Shown here piece by piece: positions 27,219 through 37,355 of a stretch of DNA of 64,000 nucleotides. The number at the start of each line of letters is the position of its first letter. The stretch's first letter is position 1. The DNA comes from Pogonophryne albipinna (taxonomy: Eukaryota > Chordata > Actinopteri > Perciformes > Artedidraconidae): NCBI GenBank assembly GCA_028583405.1, contig CM053251.1, forward strand, positions 11,977,495 to 12,041,494, read 5' to 3'. The notes beneath the pieces are model-generated. The model saw only the letters and a program-made list of their open reading frames with translations. It ran no database searches and was not told the DNA's origin. The translations under genes were made by a program, and so were the position numbers.

Positions 27219-28404
27219 TATGGAGTCAGATTTGGGTCAATATTCTAGCGAGTAAAACAAGCTACTCACGAGCATAAAATGTGCTTTTACACGCGCATAA
27301 AATGACCCTCGCGCGCAGATTAAACCCCCGCGAGCGGCTATGCGCTCGCCCGCGAGACAGCCCTCTTGCTCGCTCGCGGGAGTGTTGAACTACCAAGAGC
27401 CGAGGAGTGACAGCTGCAAGATCAGTTGGACGAGATTGAATGGTAAAGTTGTCGATAAAAAACTATTATATTCGTAAAGTGTACAGCTAATATATATATA
27501 TAATTCTATTAATTTGATATAAAAAAAATTATAATAAAAAAATGTATTCTAGGAGTGCAATACTTTTACAAACACTATAGTAATAATATGCATTCATTAT
27601 GACAACATCATACTATTACTATAGGAGTGTTCTATAGTGTGTTCAAAAAACAACCACAGAAACACTATATATTATACTATAGTTATACTATTTAAAATAA
27701 TATAGGAATACTACAAAGATCTAGATACATAGTATTACTATAGAAATATTATAGGGCTACTAGCTAATAAAATGGCACTACAGAAAAAACTATAGTAATA
27801 CAATAGCTGGTGAAAAATACTACAGAACACTACAAACTTACTATAAGACACTATACAACTCTTATAGTATACTATAGTAATACTATAGTTCATTTATAGT
27901 TCATTTCGTAAGGGAGGTGCGTACAGCAGACAGTAGCTAGCAGTTTTCGACAGATACAGCCCACTCAAAAATATATTGTTTTATATAAAATTAATTAATA
28001 TATATTAGCTGTACACTTTACGAATATAATAGTTTTTTATGGACAACTTTACCATTCAATCTCGTCCAACTGATCTTGCTGCTGTCACTCCTCGGCTCTT
28101 GGTAGTTCAGGCATTTATCAAACCTGGCAACTCCGGGCTTCCTGGCAGCTGTCAATCAAAGTCTAGTGGCTCCGCCCCAAAGTGTCAGAAACTTTTCACG
28201 CGCTCGTAGACAGACTCCGCGAGCGAGTGAGGCTGACACTCCCGCGAGCGAGCAAGAGGGCTGTCTCTCTCGCGAGCGCATATAGCCGCTCACGGGGGTT
28301 TAATCTGCGCGCGAGGGTCATTTCATGCGCGTGTAAAAGCACATTTCCCGCTCATGAGTAGCTTGTTTTGCGCGCTAGAATATTGACCCAAATCTGACTC
28401 CATA
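27219..28404. mobile_element. Foldback element with long inverted arms
   Basis: The element begins TATGGAGTCAGATTTGGGTC and ends with the exact complement. The left arm (27219 to about 27500) pairs with the right arm (about 27975-28404). The right arm has an extra 130-bp block (28110-28238) that is absent from the left. The arms hold CpG-dense CGCGAGCG motifs. The 470-bp loop is AT-rich and full of CTATAG motifs. No coding capacity and no clear target duplication, so superfamily unknown. Confidence 0.85.
27560..27900. repeat. CTATAG / ACTATAGTAATAC motif array
   Basis: By eye, the palindrome CTATAG occurs eight times in about 320 bp (first at 27575, last at 27883), mostly as TACTATAG or CTATAGTAATA, with many one-base variants between. 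It lies in the loop of the foldback element. Confidence 0.85.
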
Positions 28405-28752
28405 CTAATGCCAGCAAATACAATGGCAACTTCACAAAACTTTTCAGAGTTTTACAGGGCGTGGTTTGCAATTCACCCAGCCAATCGTAATTGGTACTTT
28501 TTTCTCCCCAGGATAGTACCACCTCTCTAGCAGGCTCTAAACATGGGGGTAAAAGTTCTCGGAACTAAGTGCTCTTTTTGGTGTGAACGCAATATTCCAG
28601 GATATATATACAGTAGTGACATGTCTTTACCGAAGGTCCATAATATCTGGATTAGGAATTTGATTTAAAAAATATACTTTTATTATTTTTTGGTGCAGGA
28701 CTAACAGCAATAATGATACTAAAATAAAGCAAAGCTACAATACGACTTCTGG

Positions 28753-28766
28753 TCACTAGGGGGCAG
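28753..28766 (+). promoter_or_regulatory. CTCF-like motif
   Basis: TCACTAGGGGGCAG is close to the CTCF core CCACTAGGGGGCAG. It lies just beyond the transposon cluster at 20.4-28.6 kb. Motif match only. Confidence 0.4.
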
Positions 28767-28828
28767 ATCATGAAGTTCATAACGTTAACGGCCATTTTTT
28801 CAATGTATTTGACATCCACTATGCTAAA

Positions 28829-29202
28829 AGGTGGGGTAGGTCATTTTGGAGAAACCAGCTCAAGTGCGCTAGAATTTGAAAATACACAGCCGGAAAAAAA
28901 TCTGCCACTACCTTACAGAGCCCCTCCTCCAACACACACCAACGTGCACATGACCAATGAGGGCACAAGATAAGTTTGTGCACAGATGGAAGGCTGACAG
29001 GCAGGTAGGCCATCCAGTTATTTTAGCCGGGCCGGCTAAAATGATTGGTCGTGCTTTTTACAGTACTACGGCTTCCACAGATGACATTTTTTAAATGTAT
29101 TTATTGTCAAAGCATTTAATATATTCATTGCTATCGGGATGTTAAGAGCATTCCATGGAATATAACAAAAAGTGTTTCTGAAATAAATTACATACTCCAC
29201 CT
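28829..29202. mobile_element. TTAA-type MITE copy 1 (AGGTGGGGTAGG ends)
   Basis: A deleted relative of the element at 29389-30499. It shares the CTCAAGTGCGCTA, CACAGCCG and GAGCATTCCATGGAATAT segments and the 3' end CTCCACCT. The right flank is TTAA and the left is CTAA. It lacks the 190-bp central portion of copy 2 and carries a 21-bp palindrome at 29021-29041. Confidence 0.7.
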
Positions 29203-29388
29203 TTAATGTTGGTTGATTTCCAATAAAATGTTGGTTGACGTAAATCAATAAATACATTGATATAATATATAGACTATTTATTTGTCAGGAGGTGGACATA
29301 TCGCTAAGCCCTAGCTTCAGAGGAATTATACTAGATGGACTGGCTGTCGCTAGAACAATTTGTTCAGTGCTTATTTTATTGCCATTAA

Positions 29389-30499
29389 AGGGGGGGTAGG
29401 TAAGTTTGAGAAACCGTCTCGAGTGCACTAAAATTTGAAAGTACACAGCCGAAAAGAATCCGCCCCTTCCTTCAGACTTCCTTACAGAGCACCTCCTCCA
29501 ACACACATGAACGCGCACATGACTTAGGTTGGCTATATAGTTCAGGGGAATTGTAAACCATACAAAACCTGTCCAAGAGAAAAAGAGCGACCACGGCGTC
29601 AGATTTCAACTCGGTGTGTATGGGGGTTATTCCCTATCTTTATTCAAGAGCATGGTATTTACATTTGAGAGCATACTTTATTAATTTCCTTCACTCAAAC
29701 CCTGTCATCGCATCAAAGACAAACCAAAGAGTAACCGCCCTTACGGGACGCTGTAATAAGTAAAACGAACGCACCCGCAAGGACACCTGGCCTCCTATTG
29801 GTTGAGGGATTTTGACAGGATTGTTTCGAGCGCGCAGAGAATAAATCTGAGGGCAGAAAAAATCCGTAAGCAGCAATATATCTGAGTGCAAGCGTACAGT
29901 TTGAGCAGAAGCAGAGCAAATCTAAGTGCAAGCAGGCACTATTTGAGTGCGAGGACAGGGTTTGAGGGAAATAAATACATAAAGTATGCTCTCAAATTTA
30001 AATACCACGCTCTTGAATAAAGATAGGGAATAACCCCCATAGGTGTGTTGCATCAGTTGTCGCCATCGTTGAAAAGCAACTCCGATATTGACTCTGGTTT
30101 GAATTCTCCTAGTTTCCACTTTGTTTTTGTTCCTAATTTGCTCCGTTACATTATTTCTTTTGCCACCAGTAGACGATGTTGAACCTAACTCTGCCATGGT
30201 AAAAGTGGCCGCCTGTTGCTGGCGAGTCATTGAAGTACTGCTGCAATGCACGCCCAATGACGGCACGCCCAATGAGGGCACGAGATACATTTGTGCGTGC
30301 ACGAGATGGAAGGCTGACAGACAGGGCGCCAATCCGTCGTACTTTTTACAGTATTACGGCTTCCACAGATGACATTTTTTTAGGGATTTTTTGTCAAAGC
30401 ACTTAAGATATGCATTGCTATCGGGATGTTAAGAGCATTCCATGGAATATAACAAAAAGTGTATCTCGAGCCGGTTTCTCAAACTTACCTACCCCCCCT
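29389..30499. mobile_element. TTAA-target element copy 2 with nested insertion
   Basis: The terminal inverted repeats begin AGGGGGGGTAGGTAAGTTTG (28 identical bases, and about 35 with one mismatch, by eye). The element is flanked by TTAA on both sides (29385-29388 and 30500-30503), as in piggyBac-like transposons. No transposase. A 423-bp element (29619-30041) is nested inside. Confidence 0.8.
29619..30041. mobile_element. Nested TIR element (TATGGGGGTTATTCCC ends)
   Basis: Near-perfect inverted ends of about 60 bp (TATGGGGGTTATTCCCTATC onward) are flanked by the direct repeat GGTGTG (29613-29618 and 30042-30047). The right half carries iterated GAGTGCAAGC / GAGCAGAAGC motifs (about 29884-29960). 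Non-coding; superfamily undetermined. Confidence 0.8.
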
Positions 30500-30503
30500 T
30501 TAA

Positions 30504-30990
30504 TTCTTATAAGAAATATATTTTTGTTGTTGCCTTAAAGTTCCTGTAACTGTGAAATCAACATTGCCGTGAAACAGAGAAGAAACCCATTCATATTTAA
30601 TGTTTACTTGCCAGCCAATTTAAAAGGTCAGTAGTTGCTTGTCAGTAATGTACAATAAATGTCTTGGTAATGTGTGCAGACCTTGAGAACCACATGAGGT
30701 GAAACAATTCACAATCACAGAAGACAGCTATACATTATGGAGCCTGGTGTACCCCATAGAGCACAGTCCACCTACATGTGATTCGCATTGGGCTGCAATC
30801 AACAGCAGAGAGGAGAGATTTACAGATGGCTGCCATGAGACAAATCACTTGTCAAACCGTACACCATGTGACTAACCAGCTCTTTTATGAGGCTGTCCAC
30901 AGAGAGCATGTTGGGTTGTTGCGAACTGAATCATATGTCTCTAAATCTGTTGATCAGGTGTTAAATTACTGTATGCTGAGGAAAGAATAT
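30504..30990. other. Non-coding span, nothing recognised
   Basis: Short frames only; no domain seen. Confidence 0.4.
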
Positions 30991-31015
30991 CAGTGAGGAG
31001 GAGGATGACTCACTG

Positions 31016-31075
31016 GGGTATGATTCTCGCTTCGGGTGCGAGAGGTCCCGGGTTAAAATCCCGGACGAGCCCCCA
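31016..31075 (+). pseudogene. tRNA-Pro(CGG)-derived sequence with 3' CCA
   Basis: From D-arm to 3' end the segment matches vertebrate tRNA-Pro: anticodon stem CTCGC/GCGAG with loop TTCGGGT (anticodon CGG at 31033-31035), T-arm CCGGG-TTAAAAT-CCCGG, acceptor strand ACGAGCC, discriminator C and CCA. The T-loop has A where C56 is expected, which also damages the B box. The 5' side (30996-31015) does not pair with the acceptor strand, so no normal tRNA can form. CCA is not encoded in eukaryotic nuclear tRNA genes, so this copy came from a mature tRNA. On the minus strand its last 18 bases form a tRNA-Pro primer-binding site for the adjoining LTR. Confidence 0.85.
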
Positions 31076-31408
31076 TGTCACGCCCTAGCTCAAGGACGGA
31101 CAAAGGAAGGAGACCACACATGATTCATCCAATTGAAGTGCATTTATTTAAAGAAACTAAATTAACTATGAAGTCAGTTAATCAGTAATGTGTGTAGTGT
31201 GTGGGTGTGTGAACATGCATCAGTATATAAAGAAAGCACAAACAAACCAAGGTCCAGTAGAGCCAAGCAACCCAAGAGGAGAGAAAGACTGACTGCGCAG
31301 GCACCCATACTTGTAGCTGAGCAGTCAACCCAAATCAGGTGTCAGCAATCTCTCCTGATTTGGGGAGTGGCTAACCAGGGACCTGAGTCTAAGGCCTAGG
31401 GGCCGTCA
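31076..31408 (-). repeat. Solo retroviral/retrotransposon-type LTR joined to a tRNA-Pro primer-binding site
   Basis: Read on the minus strand, the 333-bp segment starts TGACGGCCCC and ends GGGCGTGACA, directly followed by TGGGGGCTCGTCCGGGAT, the classic tRNA-Pro primer-binding site. Inside are a TATATA-type box (near 31226 in + coordinates) and an AATAAA-like signal (TTTAAATAAATGC, near 31143-31155), in the order expected for U3-R-U5. No gag or pol frame follows, and no second LTR is seen. CAGTG occurs on both sides of LTR plus tRNA (30991-30995 and 31409-31413). Confidence 0.75.
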
Positions 31409-31689
31409 CAGTGCACCTTCCAGGATGTTGAAGCTAATGCACAAATACAGGTCTTGACATTCTGTATCATTAAAAAATATTGTTCACAGTGCCATCATGG
31501 ATTCTCCCCCTCTAAAAAAAAATATATTTTAAATATCCTCCTCACTCGAGTCTTCAGTGAGGCATCCCTGTCTGGAGTTCCATCTCAATTCCCACACTGC
31601 ACTGTCAGATGTAATGAAATTAAATTGATAAAATGTGGTTAAAAAAAAGTGCTCCCATATATTTAGTTAACATGATTTCTTTTTTTCTG

Positions 31690-31760
31690 CTTACAGTAAG
31701 TGGAGAATGTCTCATAATTAGGGCTGGGTATCGTTCAAAAATGTCAAACAATACTTAACC
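31690..31760. mobile_element. Possible hAT-like terminal fragment
   Basis: TTAGGGCTGGGTATCGTTCA resembles ends of dispersed fish DNA elements. Only one end is visible. Confidence 0.3.
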
Positions 31761-32793
31761 CTAATGATATTCTAAAGCTGAACATTACATTTAAAATAGC
31801 AGAATTTCAAAATAGATGTTCCAATGTCATATTAATGTGAGGCTCCATAAAGAGCCTGTTCAAGGTGGCCGAAAAGGTACGTGGTTTAATTTTCTACATG
31901 TCCGGTTACATTTGGAGCAGGTTTCCAAAGAACCACCACAGCAGCCTGTGTTTAATTCTGACCCACAATCCTTTGCTGTTTGTCATCCTCTCACTGTCCC
32001 CCTTTCCTGTCTGCCTTCAATACAATAAGCAAAAAGCCAAATACATATACAGTGGGGCAAAAAAGTATTTAGTCAGCCACCAATTGTGCAAGTTCTCCCA
32101 CTTAAAAAGATGAGAGAGGCCTGTCATTTTCATCCTAGGTACACTTCAACTATGAGAGACAGAATGGGGGGAAAGAATCCAGGAAATCACATTGTAGGAT
32201 TTTTAATGAATGAATTGGTCAATTCCTCTGTAAAACAAGTATTTGGTCACCTACAAACAAACAAGATTTCTGGCTCTCACAGACCTGTAACTTCTTCTTT
32301 AAGAGCCTCCTCTGTCCTCCACTCGTTAACTGTATTAATGGCACCTGTTTGAACTCGTTATCAGTATAAAAGACACCTGTCCACAACCTCAAACAGTCAC
32401 ACTCCAAACTCCACTATGGCCAAGACCAAAGAGCTGTCAAAGGACACCAGAAACAAAATTGTAGACCTGCACCAGGCTGGGAAGACTGAATCTGCAATAG
32501 GTAAGCAGCTTGATGTGAAGAAATCAACTGTGGGAGCAATTATTAGAAAATGGAAGACATACAAGACCCCTGATAATCTCCCTCGATCTGGGGCTCCACG
32601 CAAGATCTCACCCCGTGGGGTCAAAATGATCACAAGAACGGTGAGCAAAAATCCCAGAACCACACGGGGGGACCTAGTCAATGACCTGCAGAGAGCTGGG
32701 ACCAAAGTAACAAAGGCTACCATCAGTAACACACTACGCCGCCAGGGACTCAAATCCTGCAGTGCCAGACGTGTCCCCCTGCTTAAGACAGTA

Positions 32794-34071
32794 CCGTACT
32801 TTTCGGACTATAAAGCGCACCTGAATATAAGCCGCAGCAGCTAAATTGAACGATGTGTAAACCGCACTGGACTATAAGCCGCAAGTGTTTTAATGTTTAA
32901 TTACCATATGTAAGGGTTCGTGCACAGAGGGGATTGTCGGGAAAGAGATGGCTGTTTGAGGAAGCTCCCATTTATTAACATTTCAACAAACAAGTTGCAT
33001 ATTTGCATAACGTATTCAAGTGTTACCATTTAGTGCAATAGTAGCTACAGAACATGTACTGTGCTGTGTAAACTGTACTGTATCACATAGCGTTTCAGAC
33101 ACACAAACTTTTCAACTTTCAAACCACTGATCTACATTATAGCCTACAGTAGTACCATAACAAAAAACACTTGACGAGGCAATATCAATGGCTAAATTAA
33201 ATGTGTTTTTTTAAAAGTGCAAAATAAAGTGCCTATAACACGACAGTAAGCGCGTAAGCCTAAAGTTGCAGTAACACGGCTGCTTAAAATATACGGTAAT
33301 CGGCCTACCAGAAAAGTCATTAATCCTCATCTTCGTCTTCTTCCTGCGTACTAAAACCAACAAAGTCCTCATCTTCAGTGTCGGAAACGAACAGGCTCAG
33401 GGTGGCTTCGTCAGCCACTCTCCTCTCTCCTTCGTTGTCGCTCTCAAAACCAACGAACTCCTCTTCGTCACTGTCGGAATCGAACAGCCTCTGAAGGGCC
33501 TCAGCTGTGTTGGCGTCCTCCTCTTCATCACGCAGCAGTCCAGCCTTTCGGAACCCGTTGGTGATCGTGGATGTTTTGACACTCCTCCACGCTGTCAGGA
33601 TCCACTCGCAAACTTGAGCGAAAGTTGCTTTTCGCATGCGACCAGTTTTGGTGAATGATTTATCGCCAGATTGACTGCCTTTAACTTAAAAGCTGCATCA
33701 TATGCATGTCTACGTTTGTTTTCCATAATGAGGGTTTGTGCATGAAAACTTCCTTTGCACAAACTGTCTCGCTCTCGTAATGTCTGTCTGTCTGTCTTGC
33801 TCTCGTTCTGTCTCTCGTACCACTCTCGGTTCCACTTTTACTTTTGCGCGCTACCTGTCTCACTCTTTTCCGGCCTCCAGCTTTTCCTGCTGGAGCCCGC
33901 CGCTTAAAGGTGGGGGGTGCGGACAGGCCATAGAGCCCATAGAGTTAAAGGTGGTGGACTGTAACCTGTAAAATCCATAGATTTAGGAGGTCCCCTAGTG
34001 GCCGTTAGCTGTATAAACCGCAGGGTCGAAAAATGGGGAAAAAGTCGCGGCTTATAGTCCGAAAAGTACGG
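32794..34071 (-). mobile_element. pogo-type (Tc1/mariner) element nested in the Tc1 transposase
   Basis: The inverted ends CCGTACTTTTCGGACTATAA / TTATAGTCCGAAAAGTACGG lie between duplicated TA dinucleotides (32792-32793 and 34072-34073). The 1278-bp copy is internally deleted: only the C-terminal end of a DDE transposase remains, on the minus strand. Short ATAAGCCGC motifs recur inside both ends. Confidence 0.85.
33320..33637 (-). pseudogene. C-terminal remnant of a pogo/POGK-like DDE transposase
   Basis: The 105-residue frame begins with a segment typical of the end of the DDE_1 domain of pogo/Tigger/POGK proteins (AWRSVKTSTITNGFRKAGLL, residues 16-35). It continues as an acidic Asp/Glu-rich tail in which FVGF occurs twice after S-D-E clusters (about residues 61-64 and 91-94). 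The catalytic core is absent, so it is a fragment of an autonomous relative rather than a functional gene. Confidence 0.7.
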
Positions 34072-34925
34072 TACATGTCCAGGCCCGTCTGAAGTTTGCT
34101 AGAGAGCATTTAGATGATCCAGAAGAGGATTGGGAGAATGTCATATGGTCAGATGAAACCAAAATAGAATTTTTTGGTAAAAACTCAACTAGACGTGTTT
34201 GGAGGAGAAAGAATGCTGAGTTGCATCCAAAGAACACCATACCTACTGTGAAACATGGGGGTGGAAACATCATGCTTTGGGGCTGTTTTTCTGCAAAGGG
34301 ACCAGGACGACTGATCCGTGTAAAGGAAAGAATGAATGGGGTCATGTATCGTGAGATTTTGAGTGACAACCTCCTTCCATCAGCAAGGGCATTGAAGATG
34401 AAACGTGGATGGGTCTTTCAGCATGACAATGATCCCAAACACACCGCCCGGGCAACGAAGGAGTGGCTTCGTAAGAAGCATTTCAAGGTCCTGGAGTGGC
34501 CTTGCCAGTCTCCAGATCTCAACCCCATAGAAAATCTTTGGAGGGAGTTGAAAGTCTGTGTTGTCCAGCGACAGCCCCAAAACATCACTGCTCTAGAGGA
34601 GATCTGCATGGAGGAATGGGCCAAAATACCAGCAAGTGTGTGAAAACCTTGTGAAGACTTACAGAAAACGTTTGACCTCTGTCATTGCCAACAAAGGGTA
34701 TATAACAAAGTATTGAGATGAACTTTTGTTATTGACCAAATACTTATTTTCCACCATAATTTGCAAATAAATTCTTTAAAAATCAGACAATGTGATTTTC
34801 TGGATTTTTTTTCTTTCTCATTTTGTCTCTCATAGTTGAGGTATACCTAGGATGAAAATTACAGGCCTCTCATCTTTTTAAACCCTCCTGTTATATTCAT
34901 TTTTTGTAACAGCAATAATATTCGT

Positions 34926-34940
34926 GGGTCAATTTGACCC
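34926..34940. promoter_or_regulatory. ERE-like palindrome GGGTCAATTTGACCC (1)
   Basis: Perfect 13-bp core GGTCA-N3-TGACC, as in an oestrogen response element, next to the left end of the TTAA element. The binding role is inference. Confidence 0.5.
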
Positions 34941-35329
34941 AGTGCATGTTTAATTATCCAAAAATGGTCAGAAGCCCCAATATCCAGATTTTTTTTTTAC
35001 ATAGTTTGTACCTTTTATTACTATCAATGAAATCAATATTTAGTGCAATTGTGTTATTCACCCCTCACAGATCATGATTCCATTAGAATAAGTCACTCGT
35101 TTTTCTCAAAACATATACATTCAAACACATTTTTCTATTTTCTTTTTTACATTGGAAAAACATTGATATAAAATACATTAGTTTTGCATAACATAACATG
35201 TTTTAAATTCATTTTAAAATGTTCCAACTTGTTTTACAATTGGTTGATGTTGATAAATAGAGACGAGACACCTCTTCTGTTCACTTAGAATCAAGCCAAA
35301 TGAGTCATAAGGATTTGTATTGAAAGTAT

Positions 35330-35474
<145 letters not shown>

Positions 35475-35501
35475 CCCCTTTTAGCCTCCACTTTCACTGC
35501 C

Positions 35502-35516
35502 GGGTCAGATTGACCC
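35502..35516. promoter_or_regulatory. ERE-like palindrome GGGTCAGATTGACCC (2)
   Basis: Core GGTCA-N3-TGACC is intact. It lies 30 bp right of the GT tract. Confidence 0.45.
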
Positions 35517-35680
35517 GAATACCATCTCTGTGATATAGACATGTAGGGGGGGGGTTCCAAATGCATGACATGAACCATTTTCATTTTACTTGTTTATTAC
35601 ACTGATTAAGGTAAGTAGAAGAAGTTTCATACAAAAAAAATACTTGAAAGTATTTTTCGTAGATTTTCAAACTTTCAAAC

Positions 35681-35695
35681 GGGTCAATTTGACCC
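35681..35695. promoter_or_regulatory. ERE-like palindrome GGGTCAATTTGACCC (3)
   Basis: Identical to the first copy and placed 19 bp inside the right terminus of the TTAA element. Confidence 0.5.
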
Positions 35696-35772
35696 TGAAT
35701 GTAACAGGAGGGTTTTAAGTGGGAGAACTTGCACAATTGGTGGCTGACTAAATACTGTTTTGCCCCACTGTA

Positions 35773-36579
35773 TATATATATCTATATAAAAAAAAAAAAC
35801 TGAAATTCTTAACATGTCATACATAAAGATGGGATGTAAAGCTCATTTGAATGCAAATTCAAACAAACATTAGGCAAATCTTCAAAGCCTCAAAGCCAAG
35901 GCAGCAGTTCCACATTGCATAAAATATTATAGTATTGTTTTTCCAGGATGTTCGCAGTAACAATATTGACTGAGCTGTCGTAGTGAGATTCAACCGAAAC
36001 TTTTCAAAAGGCTATGAGTTTTCAAGCATTCAATTATCACTTAACAAAACCACTCATTCTGAAAATACATTGCATATTCTACTAAAAGGGTAGATATTTT
36101 TTTACAACCACAATTTAAACAAGATGACAACTTTCTTTGTACTGCTTTAGGTGTTCTGTAAGCTACTGCATGACCCTTCAGTATGGTCACGAAGCATGAA
36201 AGACTGTTTCTGTTTAAACTGAGTAGCTGTATCTTGTGTGGGCAGACGTCAGTAAGGCATGAAATGAGCATTGCTCCCTGTGAAGGCGTCTCTGTAGCAG
36301 GTAATGTTTCTCACTGCACAATATAAGCCTGCCTACAGAAGCTCCATACAGACTGCAGCTGGTCTACTCTCTAGAAATAGATATATGAATGCAGATAGAT
36401 GTCGTCATTCGTCAAAACTTGGTATTCTGGTTTCCAATGGTAGTTCAAGAAGTAATGAAACATCACTTTCAAGCATGGCTATATGCAGGTAAACAGACCG
36501 TGTGAACATCAAAAGTATCACACCACATTGGCCGAAAAACAAACTCTGAACCCAAGGCTTTTGTCTGACAACGATTTTA
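35773..36579. other. Non-coding span, nothing recognised
   Basis: AT-rich, no recognised genes or repeat ends. Confidence 0.4.
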
Positions 36580-36599
36580 GCTTGAAATTGATTTGATAA

Positions 36600-37355
36600 C
36601 TAGCTACTTGTGAAACAGTTAGAGATGCAATGATACATGCTTTGGTTCTGTCGCAGCTTGTTTATTGTTTGGTTATATCTGTCTAGTGCTGTTGAAAAAG
36701 ATTTAAACAAACTACAAGTAGCACAAAATAAGGCAGCACGATGTGCACTGCATACAGAACCAGAGTCACTGAAATGCTGGAGACACTGAAATGGTTAACT
36801 GTCAGACAGAGGTCAACTTATATTTTATAGAAAGAAATATTACAGTGACTCACTCACTACATATATTATCACAAAGGTTTATTGCGCAATATGCACAACA
36901 TAACTATCAAACACGACATACAATAGAAGGAAGGTTTGTATTACCCAAATCTAAATCAAATATGGGACAGAAAACAGTTATGAACAGAGCCATGGTCAGC
37001 TGGAACTCTTTACCGGTCCACATCATTCAGGAAAATCCCCAAGTACATTTCAAAAGGTTGCTAAAAAATTATTTAAGTATTATAAAGTAAATTTGAACTG
37101 TGTCTGTGGCTATGCATATATTATTATGTACACTTATTTGTATTTACTTTTGTTTGGCCTTAGGATGGCGATAATTGGATGACCATTTTAGTTTTCACTT
37201 CATACAGCACTGTAAATTGCATGAAATTATGAGCTGTTTTGTTTTGTTTTAATTGTGTTGTATGTACATTTATGTATGTTTTGTGTGTGTGAGGACCCCA
37301 GGAAGAATAGCCAATGCTCATGCTAGTGCTAATGGGGATCCTAATAAAGACATAA
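36600..37355 (+). mobile_element. LINE 3' fragment (L2/CR1/Rex1-like), 5'-truncated
   Basis: Codons for the C-terminal end of a non-LTR reverse transcriptase are readable: a segment with KLQVAQNKAARCAL near 36700, then LETLKWLTVRQR across a stop and frame change, then 99 residues (36791-37090) containing TVMNRAMVSWNSLPVHI. The 3' UTR ends with GAGGACCCCAGGAAGAATAG and GGGGATCCTAATAAAGACA, a common fish LINE tail. Inactive. Confidence 0.75.

Larger units (their letters stand above)
26137..28600. mobile_element. TIR element copy 2, interrupted by hAT copy B and a foldback element
   Basis: It shares with copy 1 the segments ACAGATCGCGTTCACACCGG, the TTCTTCTTCTGCTTTGGG tract, CCCCGGAGTTGGGGAC and, at the right, GGCGTGGTTTGCAAT and TTTTTGGTGTGAACGCAA. 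The extreme right terminus seen in copy 1 is missing. The body is split between 26473 and 28405. Boundaries are approximate. Confidence 0.6.
32416..34716 (+). pseudogene. Tc1-like transposase, disrupted
   Basis: This is a cut-and-paste transposase whose N-terminal part (32416-32793, starting [18 protein letters not shown]) holds the paired helix-turn-helix DNA-binding domains. A 1.28-kb element splits the frame after residue 126. Coding resumes at 34074 and contains all three catalytic residues: D in WSDETK, D in HDNDPKH and E in DLNPIENLW. The frame then stops at 34643, while the expected C-terminal residues (VKTYRKRL to YITKY) continue in another frame at 34651-34716. This indicates a small indel near the GTGTGTG at 34636-34642. 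No functional protein is possible. Confidence 0.93.

Noticed and set aside
31001..31075. Functional tRNA-Pro gene
   Set aside because: The acceptor stem is unpaired, the B box is mutated, CCA is present in the DNA and an LTR follows. It is a reverse-transcribed copy.
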